Shown here piece by piece: positions 5,414 to 6,295 of a stretch of 6,295 nucleotides of DNA. Source of the DNA: Bifidobacteriaceae bacterium (GTDB lineage Bacteria; Actinomycetota; Actinomycetes; Actinomycetales; WQXJ01); the NCBI GenBank assembly GCA_031278675.1, contig JAITJY010000029.1, positions 1 through 6,295 of the forward strand, read 5' to 3'. Within the stretch, counting starts at the first letter, position 1. Each line of letters opens with the position of its first letter. The notes below the pieces were generated by a model that saw only the letters and a list, made by a program, of their open reading frames with translations, had not been told where the DNA came from and searched no databases. Both the position numbers and the translations under genes were made by a program.

Positions 5414-6043
5414 ATGTCTGAACGGAGATCAATGGGCCACGCGGCAGGGCGACCAGGCCCGTGGGTTGAGGCCTGGCTCAGCCGAGCCCGCTTCGCCCGC
5501 TACCTCTCCGAAGTCGGCGGGGACCGCGGCCGCGCGCTGGCCCTGTACGAGTGGAACAGTCGGCTGGGGCAGGCGATGATGCGGGACGTGGGACACTTCG
5601 AGGTGGCGCTGCGCAATGTCTGCAACGACACGCTGACAGCTCGTTGGCGCGGCGCCCAGCATTGGCTGTTCGATCCGAGGTCGCCGGTCAACGCCCCGCT
5701 GGTGCGGACACTGCGCAAGCAGAAGACCGATATGAACACTCGCAACCGCGCGTCTGTAGCCGAAGCGGTGTCACGATGCGGCGGTCGCAAGGCCAGCCCG
5801 GGCGCCGTGGTCGCGGAGTTGAACTTCGGGTTCTGGCGGCACTTGTCGGACGCGATCCAGGAGAAGACGCTCTGGGTTCCCTACCTGCACCACGCCTGGC
5901 CCGCCCGGACCCAGCGCCACCAGATCGACGCCATGATCGGCGCCATCAACGGTCAGCGAAACCGGATCGCGCACGTGCGACATGAGGTCGCACAGTTTCA
6001 GTGGATGCACTGTTTGGAGGTGATGCCCCTGGTGGGGTGTTGA
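5414..6043 (+). CDS. Abi-family HEPN protein, 5' exon broken by a group II intron
   Basis: Native codons run from ATG 5414 to 5974 (187 residues). Family marks of Abi-like proteins (Abi_2/AbiD-AbiF type) are seen in order: WLSRARFARYL (21-31), LYEWNSRLGQAMMRDVGHFE followed by VALRN (44-68), VVAELNFGFWRHL (132-144), LWVPYLHHAW (153-162) and RNRIAH (182-187). RNRIAH is the R-x4-H ribonuclease motif of HEPN domains. Such proteins act as abortive-infection or toxin-like RNases in the cytoplasm; RNA cleavage here is inferred. Relatives continue for roughly 30-50 residues beyond this motif (typically RNRIAHHEP...). Here the sequence turns at 5975 into 22 unrelated residues and a stop, all encoded by intron sequence. 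GGGG lies about 7 nt before ATG 5414; ATG 5432 with GGAG upstream is an alternative, and an ATG at 5348 is less likely. No antitoxin partner is evident. Confidence 0.8.
   Translation: MSERRSMGHAAGRPGPWVEAWLSRARFARYLSEVGGDRGRALALYEWNSRLGQAMMRDVGHFEVALRNVCNDTLTARWRGAQHWLFDPRSPVNAPLVRTLRKQKTDMNTRNRASVAEAVSRCGGRKASPGAVVAELNFGFWRHLSDAIQEKTLWVPYLHHAWPARTQRHQIDAMIGAINGQRNRIAHVRHEVAQFQWMHCLEVMPLVGC
5962..5974 (+). other. Predicted intron-binding sites IBS2 and IBS1 in the exon
   Basis: CCGGAT (5962-5967) is complementary to ATTCGG in the loop at 6220-6225 (6 pairs, one G-U). CGCGCAC (5968-5974) pairs with GTGTGAG at 6269-6275 (six of seven positions, one of them G-U, with one A-G mismatch). Their order and spacing directly before the splice point fit IBS2 and IBS1 of bacterial group IIB introns. 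Confidence 0.65.
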
Positions 6044-6212
6044 GTGTGTTCCGGGTCAGTGTCCGTGGACCTGTCCCCACCGTGACGTGCGTCGCTGGCA
6101 ACGGCGGGGTGCGAAGCTCGCGGGAAAGCCGAAGGCCTTGGGTCAGTCTGCCGACTGGGGTCGGGCGAGGGGAAGGCCGGGATGGGTGAACGCAAGTGAA
6201 TCTCTGTTGAGT

Positions 6213-6228
6213 CCTCGTTATTCGGAGG
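6213..6228 (+). ncRNA. EBS2 hairpin of the intron
   Basis: CCTC (6213-6216) and GAGG (6225-6228) enclose the loop GTTATTCG. ATTCGG (6220-6225) matches the exon segment CCGGAT at 5962-5967. The hairpin lies directly after the conserved GTGAACGCAAGTGAA stretch, as expected for EBS2. Confidence 0.6.
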
Positions 6229-6264
6229 CCCCTTTGAGGCAGGCGTCGGGGGTTTCAGGGACAG

Positions 6265-6281
6265 GCCGGTGTGAGTCCGGC
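6265..6281 (+). ncRNA. EBS1 hairpin of the intron
   Basis: GCCGG (6265-6269) and CCGGC (6277-6281) form a perfect 5-bp stem with the 7-nt loop TGTGAGT. The loop pairs with the last exon bases GCGCAC with one G-U and one mismatch. It lies about 295 nt into the intron, similar to EBS1 in Ll.LtrB. Confidence 0.6.
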
Positions 6282-6295
6282 AGGTGGCGCCTGGG

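Larger units (their letters stand above)
5975..6295 (+). mobile_element. Group II intron, 5' portion (domain I), cut by window edge
   Basis: The element begins GTGCG, the group II 5' consensus, and its first 19 nt fold as GTGCGAC-ATGAG-GTCGCAC (5975-5993), comparable to the first stem of Ll.LtrB. A CAGTC-TGCC-GACTG hairpin follows (6144-6157), then GTGAACGCAAGTGAA (6186-6200), a conserved domain I stretch (TGAACGCAAGT also occurs in Ll.LtrB as I recall it). Two later hairpin loops fit EBS2 and EBS1. About 320 nt are present. The intron-encoded reverse transcriptase/maturase and domains V-VI would lie to the right of the window. It is in the same orientation as the Abi gene and lies between codons, so self-splicing could restore the reading frame. 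Open frames within it (for example 6001-6189) are not genes. Confidence 0.85.

Noticed and set aside
6001..6189. 62-codon plus-strand frame and its minus-strand counterpart as genes
   Set aside because: They lie in structured domain I RNA of the group II intron, which explains the conservation and hairpins.
1..6295. CRISPR array, rRNA or intact insertion sequence
   Set aside because: No regularly spaced repeats, no rRNA-like stretches, and no transposase with terminal inverted repeats were seen.

Overview
The window is high-GC DNA with strong G/C bias at third codon positions, actinobacterial initiation signals and proteins that resemble those of Streptomyces/Frankia-like Actinomycetota. The genus cannot be told from the sequence. 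It reads as an accessory region: short single genes on both strands, long stretches without an intact gene, small coding remnants, a helix-turn-helix protein of recombinase type, an Abi-family HEPN gene, and a mobile group II intron.

Layout from left to right: (1) the first 30 codons of an unrecognised minus-strand gene run off the left edge (1-92). (2) A gene-poor stretch with inverted repeats (93-470). (3) A DUF3800 protein (471-1085, +). (4) About 1 kb without an intact gene, containing at most small coding remnants (1086-2131). (5) A 455-residue conserved hypothetical with a winged-helix-like start (2132-3499, +). (6) A convergent 287-residue conserved hypothetical with an SH3/Tudor-like start (3496-4359, -), whose stop codon interlocks with that of the previous gene in a single CTAG. 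(7) A 96-residue protein with two helix-turn-helix units like the DNA-binding tail of a resolvase (4588-4878, -). (8) A 58-residue GTG-started ORF or remnant with very strong coding bias (5036-5212, -). (9) An Abi-family HEPN ribonuclease-like gene (start 5414, +).

The main discovery is at the right end. The Abi gene reads normally up to the His codon of its HEPN motif RNRIAH (codon ends at 5974). From 5975 the sequence becomes the 5' part of a group II intron: GTGCG start, a first stem-loop, the conserved domain I stretch GTGAACGCAAGTGAA, and two hairpin loops that can pair with the exon just upstream as EBS2-IBS2 and EBS1-IBS1. The intron is in the sense orientation and between codons, so splicing could rebuild the toxin-like protein. 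Its reverse transcriptase/maturase, domains V-VI and the second exon would lie beyond the right edge. The in-frame stop at 6041-6043 belongs to intron sequence, so the unspliced message would give a protein lacking its native C-terminus.

No operon larger than one gene is clear. DUF3800, Abi/HEPN and recombinase-type HTH proteins often occur in mobile or defence-related neighbourhoods, but a joint function for the genes here is inference.
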